A stretch of DNA of 64,000 bases. Origin: Erythroxylum novogranatense (taxonomy: Eukaryota; Streptophyta; Magnoliopsida; Malpighiales; Erythroxylaceae). The number at the start of each line of letters is the position of its first letter. The first letter of the stretch is position 1. The position numbers were made by a program, and so were the translations under genes. A model generated the notes under the pieces. That model made no database searches. It saw nothing but the letters and a program-made list of their open reading frames with translations, and had not been told where the DNA came from. Positions 49,671 to 61,808 of the stretch are shown here, piece after piece. The stretch covers positions 31,935,005-31,999,004 of the forward strand of contig CM057224.1 of assembly GCA_029891385.1 (NCBI GenBank). The letters run 5' to 3'.

Positions 49671-50340
49671 TATCCAGCACATGTCCACTTATATAGATCA
49701 TATCTTTTGGCTCCGATATCCAAATTTAGCAAACTTGGTATCTATCTCATAGAAAAGAGATCTACAACTTTCAAGAAGGAAATTTTGTCTAAATCTATCG
49801 ATATCAAGTCCATATCGTCTGCTTTTGCTTCAGCTGGTTTTTCTATCAGCTGATTTTTCTATCAGCTGGTTTTTTTCTATCCAGCACATGTCCACTTATA
49901 TAGATCATATCTTTTGACTCCGATATCCAAATTGGACAAACTTAGTATCTATCTTATAGAGAAAAGAGAGATCTACAACTTTCAAGAAGGAAATTTTGTC
50001 TAAATCTATCGATATCAAGTCCATATCGTCTGCTTTTGCTTCAGCTAGTTTTTCTATCAGCTGATTTTCCTATCAGCTGGTTTTTTTCTATCCAGCACAT
50101 GTCCACTTACATAGATCATATCTTTTGACTCCGATATCCAAATTGGACAAACTTGGTATCTATCTTATAGAGAAAAGAGAGATCTACAACTTTTAAGAAG
50201 GAAATTTTGTCTAAATCTATCGATATCAAGTCCATATCGTCTGCTTTTGCTTCAGCTGGTTTTTCTATCAGTGATTTTCCTATCATTGGTTTTTTCTATC
50301 CAGACATGTCCACTTATATAGATCATATCTTTTGGCTCCG
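49671..50340. repeat. Tandem array of about 209 bp, 3 units plus partial, in E3
   Basis: TATCCAGCACATGTCCACTT recurs at 49671, 49878, 50089 and (variant) 50297. Each unit holds CTCCGATATCCAAATT, GATCTACAACTTT and a CAGCTGGTTTTT tail. Confidence 0.92.
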
Positions 50341-52004
50341 ATATCCAAATTTAGCAAACGATATACCCTTGGAAAGTTCTAACCTTCTACTACAACATTC
50401 GTGAAGGCTCATTTATCTAATTCAAATCCTACGAAGGTCAAAAACTGGGGCAAAGTTCTGTCAAATTTTAGGAAAATTTGACAGCACTTCTCTTGAAAAT
50501 ACAACTAACCAATTTTTCAACCCTAAGGTATCTTCAAATACCATTCTAAGCAACAGCCACACTCTTAATCATCTAATCATATCCAAACTATAACAATGAT
50601 GCAATTGTCTTAAACCTGTACGGATTTCTCAAAATACATTTGAACTTAGCATACTTGCATTTCATTTGCATTCATTCCATCATCATCAACTCATGTCATA
50701 TTCATACAATGCTTTAGTGGGCATTTTAAGCCCAATTACAATGAAGTTTCAAAATACAGTATCATTCTTAAAATGCTACTAAAGCATTGTTTTTACCAAA
50801 AATCATTTCAAATACAAAACCAAAAGAAAATCTTGGAGTAAGTGCCTTTAAACTTGCTCCTGGGATCCTTCTCATTTCTGTAGAGTTGAAGGGGTGAGCT
50901 TTACAAATGGATAACACATTTATATTTATATATCAAGCAAGTCTGTTTAATTATTCATACTTTTTTTTTGCATTCATTCATTAAATTATAATACATGCAT
51001 CATGCAAAGTTCATCAATATTCAAACATGATTTCTCACAATTCAAGCATTCATAATTCTTGCATTTTCATGTAATTCACATAAACAACACATCAAATGGC
51101 TCGGTAAGTCCTTATTCTTTTCAACCATATAGTCTCATTTAATGAGTCTATATGGGCAATTCTTTAGGAGTCCAAAATGTTGGATCATCCTATGCCACTA
51201 TCAGGCGTAGGAGAAGGCTTCATGGTCAACGTGCGTGTGATTCTTAGGACTATACCTTACCCACATAACATAACAATCATGCAAAATCATAAAATTGACT
51301 GTTTCTTGTCCAATTCTTCGTTTCTTTGAAATCATCTTTTTCATACATCATTCATGCCTTTCATCATATTCATTCATCAAGCATTTAATGCAATCATTCA
51401 ATGACTTATAACAACTACGTCCAACATTCAATCACACACATTTAGTATAACTTTCAAGTAGGTGAAACTCATTAATGTCATGCATTAATTTGCATTTGTA
51501 GCTTATATACATAAAGATAAATATGAAACCCACATTTTTAGAATCGTTAAATCTTTGCTAATGGAGTTCCTCCTCTTGCTCTTCTCTTCTTTCTTGTCCC
51601 ACTTCAACCATAACAAGAAAAGAACCTCATATCATTTAGGGTTTCAAAAATTGAAAACCCCATGAACTTAAATCATGAAATTTACCTTAGAATCACTAAA
51701 CCCATCTTCTTTCTAAGCTTTTTAAACTATAAAACTAACAAAACTTAACCTTGAAAACATAACTTACCTTGATTCCTTAACCAAACAAGTGGTTTCTTGG
51801 TTCAAAGCGAAGCTTAGCTCCTCCTCTATCTTCTTTCTCTTTGAACTTTCTTCAAACACTTGTTAAATCTCTTGGAAAAATCAAAACCCTAGCCAAGGCT
51901 TTCTTTTCTCCTTCTTCTTTTCTCTTTACTACGTTCTCTTCCTCTTCCTCTTCTATTTTCGTTTTTCCTCTTCCTTTCCCTCCTAACTTAGTTCTTTCTT
52001 TCTC

Positions 52005-52012
52005 CTTTTATA
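52005..52012 (-). promoter_or_regulatory. Candidate TATA box in E3
   Basis: TATAAAAG on the minus strand. The corresponding position of E4 (62248-62241) has the same octamer, which supports it as the LTR promoter. Confidence 0.45.
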
Positions 52013-53279
52013 CTCCTTCTTCATTTAACTTTCGAGCCCAAAGGCCCAAGTCTAACTCCCTTCTTCTTCTTCCTCCTTATTTCCTCTTTATCCTACAACT
52101 TACTTAGGCCCAATTATCTTTAAGCCCATTTTATCTTTCTTTTCTTTCCTACCTCATTAAAATCCAACTAACTCATTTAATTCCATTAATTCTTCACCCA
52201 ACTCATTTATGCTATCACTTGTTAATTAAATCTCAATTCAATTTACGCTAACTTAACTTACTCAATTAATCTAATCATGCTTAAATTTAAAAAAATTTTT
52301 TTGGGGCTAACAAATTGATTTAAGTCATCTTCATTAGGACTATAATTATCATCATTAGGGTTTTGAGTATCTTGAAAGACTAAGTCAAGAGGCTGAGAAG
52401 GTCCTGCAAGGTCTAAGACTGATTCTTCTGTGTTATATTGAGGGCTATTGGGACCTGGTATGTCAACATCCGGTGCTTTTGGTTCACCAGGAATAAATTC
52501 ACCTGGATAAGGTCTAATAGAGAAAGAAATGATCAGTGCATCAAAAAAATGATTGATTTGTTAAAGAAAATCTCTAAGAGATTGGAGCATATTGTCTTGA
52601 TATCGTGGCCAATGTAATGAAGTATGATAAAAATGGACATGGTGTTCAATATAAAGGGCACTAGTATATTGAAGATATGGACGATGAAGGATGAAGGATG
52701 AAGAAACAATGAGTAGATTTCCATAGAAGATGTTGTGAAATAACCATAGAACATTGTTGCTTCCATTGATCTAGTGGTTGAAACTACTCAAGAAATGTCC
52801 ATAACAAAGACCTTTCATTGTTTATGTCACAGAGATGTTGGTAGAGCTGAAGAGGGGATAAGGTGACAGGCTTAGAGGGCAAAAAGTGTCCAAAGATACG
52901 ATAATGTATTTTCAGAAAGGGGGTCATTTAGAAAAGTCACATTAAGGTAAGGTGCTTAAAGGTTGAACAATGTGGGACTACCAAGAGAGTTAGTTTCACT
53001 GAGACAATGATGCAGATAATAAAACAAAATCATACGAGCAAGTGAGGCAATTTCAGAAACATTAGTAGGTATACTAGCAATAGGAGGAAAGTATTTCTTT
53101 GTGATGGCAGAAAGGGTTTGATGAGCTATAAGAGCTTGAAAAAATAAAGGGGTTGAGAAGAAGATACCTCGCTGAAGAGGAAGAAGATATCTATAATAAG
53201 AAATAAGAAAAATATTTGAAGTCCAGGGTGGATTTTGTGTTAATAACTTGGATAAGCATGAAGTGTAAGCTGCCCGGTA

Positions 53280-53293
53280 TGGTATCAGAGCCA
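53280..53293 (+). other. tRNA-iMet primer-binding site of copy 2
   Basis: TGGTATCAGAGCCA, complementary to the 3' end of plant initiator tRNA-Met. Confidence 0.85.
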
Positions 53294-53362
53294 TCTTTCG
53301 TATCTTGGTCGACAGTAACATTGTCTCTTGATAAGAGTGAGTAAGGAGAGAGCATAACAGTT

Positions 53363-53942
53363 ATGGAAACACTACCAAATGACCCTATTCATATGTCTTC
53401 AACTTTATATCTAGTCTACCTTCTAGTGCTCAGCATGTTTTGTCTAATCGTATTGAAAATCTAGTTGAAATTACCCATATTCCTATAGAAAATCGTGTCT
53501 GTCAATCTTCTTTACCTTTGTTGGGTTCTTACAGTATCTATTCTCGTTATCATTCTTGGACAAGAAGTATACGTACTATTTTGTCTATATCTAGACCAAA
53601 AGTTAAAGAAATAATCTAAAGTTCCATATTGGAACAATGTGGTGGTCTTAGATCTACGACAATAGAACAATACGTAAAGCTTGAGATACTAAAGGAATTG
53701 ATCTCTCTATGGAGTGAACACAACCATACACATTTACATGTAGGAGCTATATGCCTTGTTCTCACACTTCATGGAAGGGAAAACCAGCTACAACCAAGAT
53801 ATCTCTATTCGACACTACCTATACAACGTACGAAAATGCTTTGATTGGTACTTTGTTGACTAGTCTTAACAATATAAGTGTTATTATGACAATAGCACCT
53901 AATTTCAACATCAAGTTGGATGATCCCATTTTGTCTGAATAG
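53363..53942 (+). pseudogene. Movement-protein-like region, copy 2
   Basis: Three overlapping frames together resemble the plant viral movement-protein family: a conserved Gly-Ala-Ile...Leu-Thr-Leu-His-Gly-Arg stretch near 53740-53775, an Asp-Thr-Thr-Tyr region near 53805, and a Pro-Asn-Phe-Asn motif near 53905. A TAA at about 53618 and at least one frameshift near 53770 disable it. The product would have acted at plasmodesmata in an intact virus. Copy 1 has the same blocks at 2220-2686 and 5347-5435. Confidence 0.6.
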
Positions 53943-54219
53943 CTGTAAGTTCCAATTCAGATCACTGGACAAATCAAGATCTTACGGCCATCAAGGCTCC
54001 TTTACTTCACCAGATGATCTATCGTCTACATAATCATGTTTTGGACCTCAACTTTTCAAATTATACTTTAGATGCTCTTTATATGGTTACTGATCATTCT
54101 GATGATCAGAATACTATCATCTAGATCCTGAAGCAATTACCAGTTGTGGAGCTCGAAAAGTTGATGACTGCTGAATAGATCACTAATTACCAAAAGGTGT
54201 TCCATGTGCCTCATTGACT

Positions 54220-54520
54220 CTATTTTTATACAACCACTCCTTTGATTTTAAAGATATTATAAGATGGAATAGTGAAGTCCATCTAAGCAAGACCCAATGA
54301 AGATCCATCTGGACCTTCTACATTCGCTGCTATTTTTTATCTAACCTGTATTTTCTCATAGGAAGGTAAATTGGCCCTCCTATCCATTATTTTAAATCTA
54401 ATGGAGATACAGTTTATGTAAGCCATCATTGTGGACACTTTGTATGGGATGTTGACCCATCTATATGCAAACCTGACTGTGAAGTATGTCTCGACCCTGC
54501 ATCAGACAGTGATGATGATG
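54220..54520 (+). pseudogene. His/Cys-rich block, copy 2
   Basis: Frame-shifted counterpart of 1682-1996: a Thr-Thr-Pro run, an Asn-Glu-Asp-Pro patch, then His-Tyr, Ser-His-His-Cys-Gly-His and Cys-Glu-Val-Cys in the same order. Several private stops. Confidence 0.55.
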
Positions 54521-55869
54521 ATGAGTGGTATGCCAAACGATGAAGGAGGAAGAAAAAGTCTAAACCTTGTTGTATGCCTTCTCAATAGTATCATCCACAC
54601 AAGGATGATTCAGATCCAGATGATTCCAACAAATCTAGTGGTTTATCCATAAAAATATCCAAATCTAGATCTCTTCGTGAGATGCTGAAATCTTCTACCT
54701 GTCAACCTAAGCAAGCAATTCCTATCATTACTTCTACTCCTATACCTTGTATGATGGTTAAGCCATACGAAGAAGAATTTCCTTTTCTACACAGGAGTAT
54801 AGATGAAATAACTAGGTTATCTTTAGCCTTTATATTCGAGCTATAGGAATCACTTCATAAAGAACACTGGTCTCAAATCCTTCTAATGAAGTTCTTAAAC
54901 TGGCAGACATTAAATGCAGTAGCATAGAACAAAGTCCTTTGAAGAATTTATTCCAAGCTAGATGGAATCAGTCAATAGACTCATGCTACTCAATATAAAG
55001 TTAACACTGTCTCTAAATAGATCCAACAACTGTACCATTAATACAAAACTTAGATCAAGCAACTTGATGCTGATCTTTGACACTACATTGCTGCATAGTA
55101 TTTTAAACCTAACTTCAAAGTCAAAACTAAAGAACTCAGGAAAATACAAGGAATTGTGCAACATATAGAAGTTGATATGCAATTTGCGTAGTCTAAGATT
55201 GTATATGGCTCATCTTCTTCAGTATTTCCAAATATATAGCCAGTATACACTCCTCCTCTATATTAGACATATCCAAAAGAAGTTGACTATTTAAAGGTCT
55301 TCAAATTCAACTATCCTTTGATTAAACAACTTATATTTCCTCAGATGGCTCAATCAAAACCTAAAAAACCAAAGTCAAAACCAAGGTTTGAACAAGTTCT
55401 TGAGCCATCACCTTCATATACTAAACCTGAACCAGTTAACTAGTGGAGTAAACCGTTACAAATCCAAACACCTCCCACTTCTACACGTTAACCTTCCACC
55501 TTTACTAGGAAGGATAAAGCTCCTCTGACATAGTTCATAGCAACTCTTGCACCTACACCTGTTGCAGAAGATTCCTCTGCTCAATTAGATAATTCAAACA
55601 CTTATTCTGAAGCCTTTATCCTAATATCTGAAGTCTCTGCAATAATTTTTGAGTCATCATTTGAACAGATCTCTGAACTGTCTTCTGATTCCTCAACACA
55701 GCTAGCTGATTTATTAGACTTAGCACAAGTTCTGATGACTATGCCTAAACATACTAAAGCTGACTCGGAAATAAGTGAAGTAGAATCCGCAGGTACTGAA
55801 CTTTTCAAACCTACACTAACACCACATGTAACACCAACTCAACCAGCTACAAAGATCAAGCCAACTTCA

Positions 55870-56152
55870 AGACCTTGGTTTACTTTTGATGATCTTCCCC
55901 TAAAGAAATGGATAGATCATTTACATAAATTTGGTGTATGGATAGATCTTTAAATGACTTGACTAAATAATCCTTCATAGGATATTCTATTTGAGTTTAC
56001 TTCTCGTTTCATTGGTACTTTACGAGAATAGTGGCAAAGTATTAATGAATATTGAAGTCACTACAGTCGGAGCTCTTCTTGGAATAATTCATAAGGAATT
56101 TATTGATGACTTTCAGCTTATAGATAAGCATATCCGTCAAGAGTATTTTGTT
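55870..56152 (+). pseudogene. Coat/gag-like region, copy 2 (truncated)
   Basis: Contains FTFDDLPLKKWIDHLHKFGV and, further on, FTSRFIGTLRE, then an in-frame TAG at 56029-56031 shared with copy 1. It is cut at about 56152 by the copia LTR. Confidence 0.6.
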
Positions 56153-57114
56153 ATGTCAAAATGACTTTACATTAATGATTTTGATGAAGAACAAATAACA
56201 AAAAATGAAAAAGCAGACAAAGAATCGAAAAACAGACGGAAGATTAAAAAGCAGACGGAGAATGAAAAGTAGACGAAGATTGAAAAATAGACAGAGTTGA
56301 AAAATAGACGGAGAATAAAAAGCAGACGAAGTTGAAAAACAGACGGAGAATAAAAAGCAAACGAAGTAGAAAAAGCATGAAGCCAAAAGCGCAGGCGGAA
56401 GCCAAGCGAGGCGGAAGCAAAAGCGAGCGATGAAAAGGCATGAGGCAAATCAAGAGTCAGTTCGAGTTAGTTACAGAACTCAACCGAATAACCGTTTCTT
56501 TCAAGAATCAAGAAACAAGATTCAAGAAGCAGTTATAGACGAAGACTATAAATATGAGTTGAAGTCGAAGATTGCAAAGTTACAGCTGATGTACATATAC
56601 GTGAACATTAAAAGCTTACTTAAGAGTTTATTGTGCAAATAGCTAGAGCTGTCTTACTGTAACAAAGCTCAAAAAATATTTCTGTAAGAAAGTAGTACAG
56701 ATAGCTTGCAGAGGTTAAAAGTAAAAGAATACTGAGTGTAAAGAGACCTGAAGAGGCTAAGAAAGAAAGAATACTTGTAAAGTTGTTGAGAAGTAGTGAA
56801 ATCTCATAAAGACATCTAAGGACTGGACGTAGCCCACGGTTTGGGTTAAACCAGTATAAAAATTACTGTGTCGAACTTCTCTCTATCCTTATCTCTCTTA
56901 TCATTCAAAGTTTCGGTTTTACTTAGTTTTCTAACAAGTTTTCGAGAATACAATTAACTTTGATTTATAGTAGCTTTCGTAGAAAATAACAAGTTTTTCT
57001 TTTGATAAAACGTTTTTGAAGATTTTAAAAAGGGAAAATACACAATTCAACCCCCCCTTTTGGTGCATTTATACATCGTATAATAAGCATTGTAATAACG
57101 TTTGATTCACTTTA
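56153..57114 (+). repeat. 5' LTR of copia element D (partner outside window)
   Basis: Placed between the break in the viral relic (TGTCAAAATGAC at 56153) and the PBS at 57117. It includes a purine-rich minisatellite (56207-56376) and a terminal CAATTCAACCCCCCCTTTTGG, a C-run also seen at LTR ends of SIRE-type copia elements. The exact start and TSD cannot be confirmed because the 3' LTR is not in the window. Confidence 0.6.
56207..56376. repeat. Purine-rich minisatellite, 17-20-bp units
   Basis: About nine degenerate units of the form GAAAAAGCAGACGGAGAAT. One strand is almost pure purine. Confidence 0.8.
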
Positions 57115-57116
57115 AT

Positions 57117-57128
57117 TGGTATCAGAGC
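57117..57128 (+). other. tRNA-iMet PBS of copia element D
   Basis: TGGTATCAGAGC, 44 nt ahead of the gag ATG. Confidence 0.85.
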
Positions 57129-57171
57129 TCAGTGTCCAAGGATCACTGTAACAAAGTGTGGATCAAAGATT

Positions 57172-57513
57172 ATGGCGGAATCACATATGTACATTGCAGA
57201 AGGTGCCTCAGTCACTAGACCTCCAGCATTCAATGGAGAAGACTACCACTACTGGAAAGATAGGATGCGGCTGTTTATAGAATCTACTTATGTTGACCTT
57301 TGGGATGTGATAGAGAATGGACCATATATACCAGTAGATGAAGATGGAAATCATATTTCACGGATTAGATGGACGGCTGATCAAAAGGCGAGATTCCAAC
57401 TAAACTCTAAGGCGAAGTTTTTCTTGAGTTGTGCCCTAAGCAGAAGTGAGTATGACAAAGTCCATGGATGCGATACTGCGAAGGAGATGTGGGACACATT
57501 GTCCATTGCTCAT
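57172..57513 (+). pseudogene. Copia element D gag, 5' part, cut by E4
   Basis: Intact frame from ATG 57172 for 114 codons: RPPAFNGEDYHYWKDRMRLF, later LWDVIENGPYIP and KEMWDTLSIAH. This is the N-terminal gag domain of SIRE/Tork-like plant copia elements. No stop within it, so insertion of E4 at 57514 ended the frame; codons after that belong to E4. The rest of the element should resume outside the window after the matching CTCAT. Confidence 0.85.
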
Positions 57514-59030
57514 TGTTGGGACCTGATCCGGAAACCGGATCCCAACCGGAGAATGGAAACGAATACGATATGAAAGCAAATCGAATCAAGGAACACAAGG
57601 CTGAAGCAAAATCATAAGCGAATCAAACATCAGATCAAATCGAACGAAACCAATTTACTCGACATCCGTGAACAAATATTTTAGGAAAAGCATCGCGTTG
57701 GAAACCTTAAGACTATCAGTCTAAACTAATCCAAATCTGAGTACATTTTTTTCTTTCTTTCATTTCCATTCCATCTCTTACAAAGTGACTTCAATATCCA
57801 ATTGAAATCATTCGCACTCAAACTCAATTTATTTGCTTCTTCATATACAATCATATCTCATCGATTTAAACTCTCACTTTTCATTTCCATAAAATCGCGC
57901 ACATTCCAATTTAAATACCATCAATTCTCAAACGATTAGCACTTGAAATATTTCAGACCAACCATCACAATCATATACCCAATTTCCATACACAAAATCC
58001 ATAACTCGAATCATAATTCATTTTACTATTCCATACACAAATCCATAACTTAATCCAATACATATGTCCAGAATTCAGAATACATTCTCAAAATGAATAC
58101 ACAACAATTCTAAATTTCTTAGCGATCACTTAGCTAAACAAATTATACCATATGAACACATACAAATGGAAACCTTCACTTTTCTTTACCCGATCTTCTT
58201 CTCATCACCTGTGGATGGGAATGAAGGGGGGTGAGCTTATAGCTCGTGGGTAACAGTTTATAACAAATAAATAAACAAAACCTTTTAAAAATGTTTTTCT
58301 TTTCTTTTCTTGCAGAAACTTTATTTGAAACCCATAATGCACATTTTTAAAAGTTCTTTTCTCGCAATGGTCGAAATCATAATTTCCAAAACATGAATGC
58401 ATCAATCATAACACTTCACAATGCAAATGCACACATAACGGCTCGAGAGTTCCATAAACACGACGAAAAATTGAAGTTTTACCGTAAACACGACGAGTCC
58501 ATTTTCGAATCTCGTGGGCCACAAACGGGTAGCCGAGAGAAGGCTAGGGGGGTCAACGTGCACGTGACTTAACGAAATAGGTTCTCTCTCGCCCAATCAC
58601 AATCACATAACCATGCTTAAATCAATTTATCGAATGCTCTTTTTCGAATACACGAAATGCCATGAAATCTTTCGAGGCATAACACAAATGTATTTTGCAA
58701 TTCATCAAAAGTTCATGTATTGAATCAATAATGATTTTTCAAACCATTCATACAATGATGCAACATTTATGATGTAGTTGAAATCAGAAAATCTCTTTGT
58801 TTAAAGAAAGCAGTAGTGGCTTATAAATTCTATTATAAACAGGTACCCACCTCGAATCGATGCTAGAAACTTGTACAATGCTTCAATTTGACCCTTGCTT
58901 CTTTCTTTCTTCCAATTGAAATTTTCCTAAACCATAATCATCCAAATTTAACATCATAATTACAACATCTTCAAAAATTGATATCATATTTCACCAATCC
59001 ATAATATTTCCCATGATTCTAAACCAATAA

Positions 59031-61808
59031 TGTAACATCCCGTTACTGTTAGCAAGGGCATTATGGTAATATTGGGTCAAACTGATAGGTTTCATTGCAT
59101 TCACTGATTGAGCATGTTACTAGCCTTTAATTATAGATGAACAGGTTTATTGCATATGCATTTATCCATAGGTACATGCATTCATGATTTTTCGGCATTT
59201 TAATTGTGAGCGTGAATTGATTGGACTGTGAACTGAAACCGATCGAATCGATCGGATTATGATTGATTGATTGAGAAATTAAGAGTAAGTGGGCTTGAGT
59301 GACTGATTTAGAATAGTCTAAGAGTGATTGGCTACTGATAGTGACTTATAGGAAATTTTCGGGAAATTCAGGAGAAAATGCCCGGACCGAAAATTTTGGA
59401 GTGACCGACTGATTGACTGTATAATACTGAAAGGATTGTCCAATGGCAATGAAAAAATTAGAGTTATACTGTTAGGAAATAAAAATGTTGAGCCATTGAA
59501 ATTTAGAGACTGAAATTTGAACTGGTTTAGAGACCTATGCCTATAAATAGCTAGGTTTGAAATTTGGGGATTTACCCTAAGGCTTGAACATTTCTTCTTC
59601 TCTTCCTCCTCCCACGACAATCTTCGATTCCTCCCACCGGTGAGGATTCTTTGATCTTTCTTTATGGTTTTCTTCTCATTATGCTAGCCTAACTGGTTTA
59701 TTGTGATTGATGAAGGTTGAGAAGGATTGAGAGTGGGTTATCGTTGATTTCGAAGGATTTTAGGGTTACGGTGATTTTTGAGAGATTTGTGAATTGATCT
59801 TCGATTGGTAAGTTTTAATGGCTTTAATGTTGTTATTAATGGTTGTTTGAGCATTTATGGCATTTATTATGGTTGAGTTGAGTAGTTGAGAATGTTTAAT
59901 GGAGGTTTTAGAGAGCTTTAATGGTGGAAATCGAGCGGAGAAGAAGAGGAAATCCCTTGCGTCGCGACGTCGGTGCGGCCTCGCCATGGCGAAAATTAAG
60001 TGCTCCCATGACGAGTGCAGCGAGACGCCGCGGCGAAGTCAATTTATTTGATGCCACAAGCGCTTCTTTTCGCTTAGGGCGTGCCCAGAATGGATTGCTT
60101 TCGCGATTTACGAGCGATCTTCACGCCGCGAAAGCAAACCATTTTACGCCGCGGCGAGAGCCTCTTGGCCGCGACGAAGGGGTTTTTCTGATTGAATGAG
60201 TGTTTGTTTATTGGGCCTAACTTATGGTATAGAACTCCGATTGAGGTGATTCTCGATTCATTATGAACTAGAGAAAGAGGTCTACAATTGAGGATAATTA
60301 TGGGAGTTAGAATGTAATTTAATTGGTATTGATTTATCGAGATTAAGGTCAATTATGGTTCATAGTGTGACCTAAATATTGAATTGAGACAATTGGAGAT
60401 TTAATTGGGATTTTCAATAAAGGTTTTGACCTAATGGATAGGGAATTGCTATAGGGAGTATAAATTGAGAAAATTGAACTGAATTATAGGATTGGATCAA
60501 TTATTATCGATTAATTGAGCGAAGAGTTAGAATGTGACATAAGAGTTCGAATTGGGTTTTGGCATCGGGAAAATCGTGAACATGCATTGTACGAAATTTC
60601 ATAGAGACATATGCATCACTGAATTGTTTAATTGAGCATCTAGTAATGGGACTGTATTTTACTGTATAGAGGCGTCGTTGGATCGTCATTCCACGAACAT
60701 TGCTGGAACTTCTAGGCAGTAGCTCGGAAGTTACAGGTGAGTAACCTAGTTGGTTTCTCAAATTAAATCGTCTAAGTGCTCAATGTGAATTACTTGCCAA
60801 ATGTGAAATTGCATGATTCTTGAAATATACATGATCGAATGGTATGCTTCTACTGTATTGGATTGGACTACTGCATGACACTGAGAAATGCAATACTGGG
60901 CTTTTATAGCTATACACTGAATTACTGAACACTGAATTACTAAACACTGCATTGCATGCATAAATGCATGATCGATAATGGATATGTGACCCAAGTGCTA
61001 TTATCACCGAAAAGAGCCTCGAGCTCGAACCTTTGTCTTGACAAGGACCTCGAGCCCGAGGGGAGAAAATCTCGACGCGTCCCCATCGAATCTTGACCGA
61101 GCACTTGGGCACAACATCAATAATCGGAAAAGAGTCTCATATGCATTGTATACATGGTGATTGAATTGCAAACTTCTTGAATTATGTGATGACATGAGAG
61201 ATTGCAAATTGTTACATGCTTCATCGTAAATCGCTGCATAATTTATCAAAATTGTGGTATGATCATCAGAAATCGTTATATACTATTGTAAATTGCTATT
61301 TGATCATCGCAAACTGTTATAAGCTCATCAAATTGTTATATAATATTTATTAATTGAATATTCTTGTGCTATCTTTAGACGTAATTTGCGTAATGCATGA
61401 TTTGAGTGAACCAAAATTGCATCTAATTTTTCAGGATCGATAGAGTAGACTCCTAGCTCCGGAGATAGTCTTTTCCTGCCGTGCGAGCGTGCTGGCAAGA
61501 GAAGCGATGGCACACCGGTCGGTCAGCTGGGTTGGACTTTTGCGGATGATCTTAGGATAGATGCTTGTGACGCTTCCTTTTGGTTTTGTTTAGAGACCGA
61601 TAGACTTGTCTATTCTCGCTACGGATGATCAGATTAAGATTCTTTTGGATTTAAAAGTTTACTGATTTCTGATATTTGGTTTTAATTATTGCGATGCCAT
61701 GTGGATATTATTGGAAAAATGTTCTGATAGTGCACCTTTATCGTGGGATACGTGTCAAAGCGACCTTCGGGTTTCCCGATGTGTATCCTACGGTGAGAGG
61801 GCGCTACA
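59031..61808 (+). mobile_element. Putative solo LTR E5 (2778 bp, TSD AATAA), nested in E4
   Basis: Begins TGTAACATCCCGTTACTG, ends GAGGGCGCTACA, flanked by AATAA at 59026-59030 and 61809-61813. A plus-strand TATAAATA at 59542-59549, followed by a pyrimidine-rich leader and a CACCG|GTGAGG donor-like site at about 59640, suggests plus transcription. Its right end, read backwards, matches the left end of E2, so both belong to one family in opposite orientation. GC-rich stretch with GCGCCGCGGCGA-like content at 59940-60180. No open coding region beyond a 92-codon frame without homology. Confidence 0.83.
59542..59549 (+). promoter_or_regulatory. Candidate TATA box in E5
   Basis: TATAAATA in CCTATAAATAGCTAGG about 510 bp from the LTR start, followed after about 45 bp by a CT-rich leader. 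Confidence 0.5.

Larger units (their letters stand above)
48176..52312 (-). mobile_element. Putative solo LTR E3 (4137 bp, TSD AATTG)
   Basis: Begins TGTTAGGCCCC, ends GGGGCTAACA (inverted ends), flanked by AATTG at 48171-48175 and 52313-52317. No coding region or internal terminus copy. A second start-like TGTTGGATCCCGTTACCGGAA at 48209 resembles the first bases of E1 and E4. A minus-strand TATAAAAG (52012-52005) followed by a purine-rich minus-strand leader suggests minus transcription. It contains three tandem arrays (48691-49400, 49414-49670, 49671-50340). Confidence 0.85.
48035..53321 (-). pseudogene. Unidentified reading frame antisense to caulimovirid-like copy 2, split by element E3
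   Basis: Minus-strand coding-like sequence from about 53321 to 52313, continuing in phase at 48175 and ending at TAA 48037-48035 once E3 (48176-52312) and one AATTG copy are ignored. It has few stops for its length of roughly 380 codons (for example a TAA near 52560 and damage around 52780-52955). The N-terminal part (53321-52956) is hydrophobic/aromatic (ISYYRYLLPLQRGIFFST). The middle includes HVHFYHTSLHWPRYQ. The C-terminal third is acidic and proline-rich (PGEFIPGEPKAPDVDIPGP; AGPSQPLDL) and ends NPASPSNLQSWHEPVREK. The 5' end overlaps the PBS (53280-53293) of the sense element. No family recognised. It may be an antisense ORF of that element, or a neighbouring host or transposon gene. 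Confidence 0.55.
53280..56152 (+). mobile_element. Endogenous caulimovirid-like relic, copy 2
   Basis: Starts with a perfect tRNA-iMet primer-binding site (TGGTATCAGAGCCA, 53280-53293), the position-1 landmark of plant pararetroviruses and also the PBS of many LTR elements. An ATG at 53363 opens a movement-protein-like region (to about 53940), followed by the His/Cys block (about 54220-54520), a long Ser/Thr/Pro-rich linker (54650-55860) and a coat/gag-like region (55870-56150). All are in several frames with many stops, so it is inactive. It ends abruptly near 56153, where a copia LTR begins. Protease, RT and RNase H are not in the window. It is the plus-strand counterpart of the relic at 1-5435. 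Confidence 0.72.

Noticed and set aside
57514..57573. Last 20 codons of the gag open frame at 57172
   Set aside because: They are read from E4 sequence after the insertion point, not from gag.
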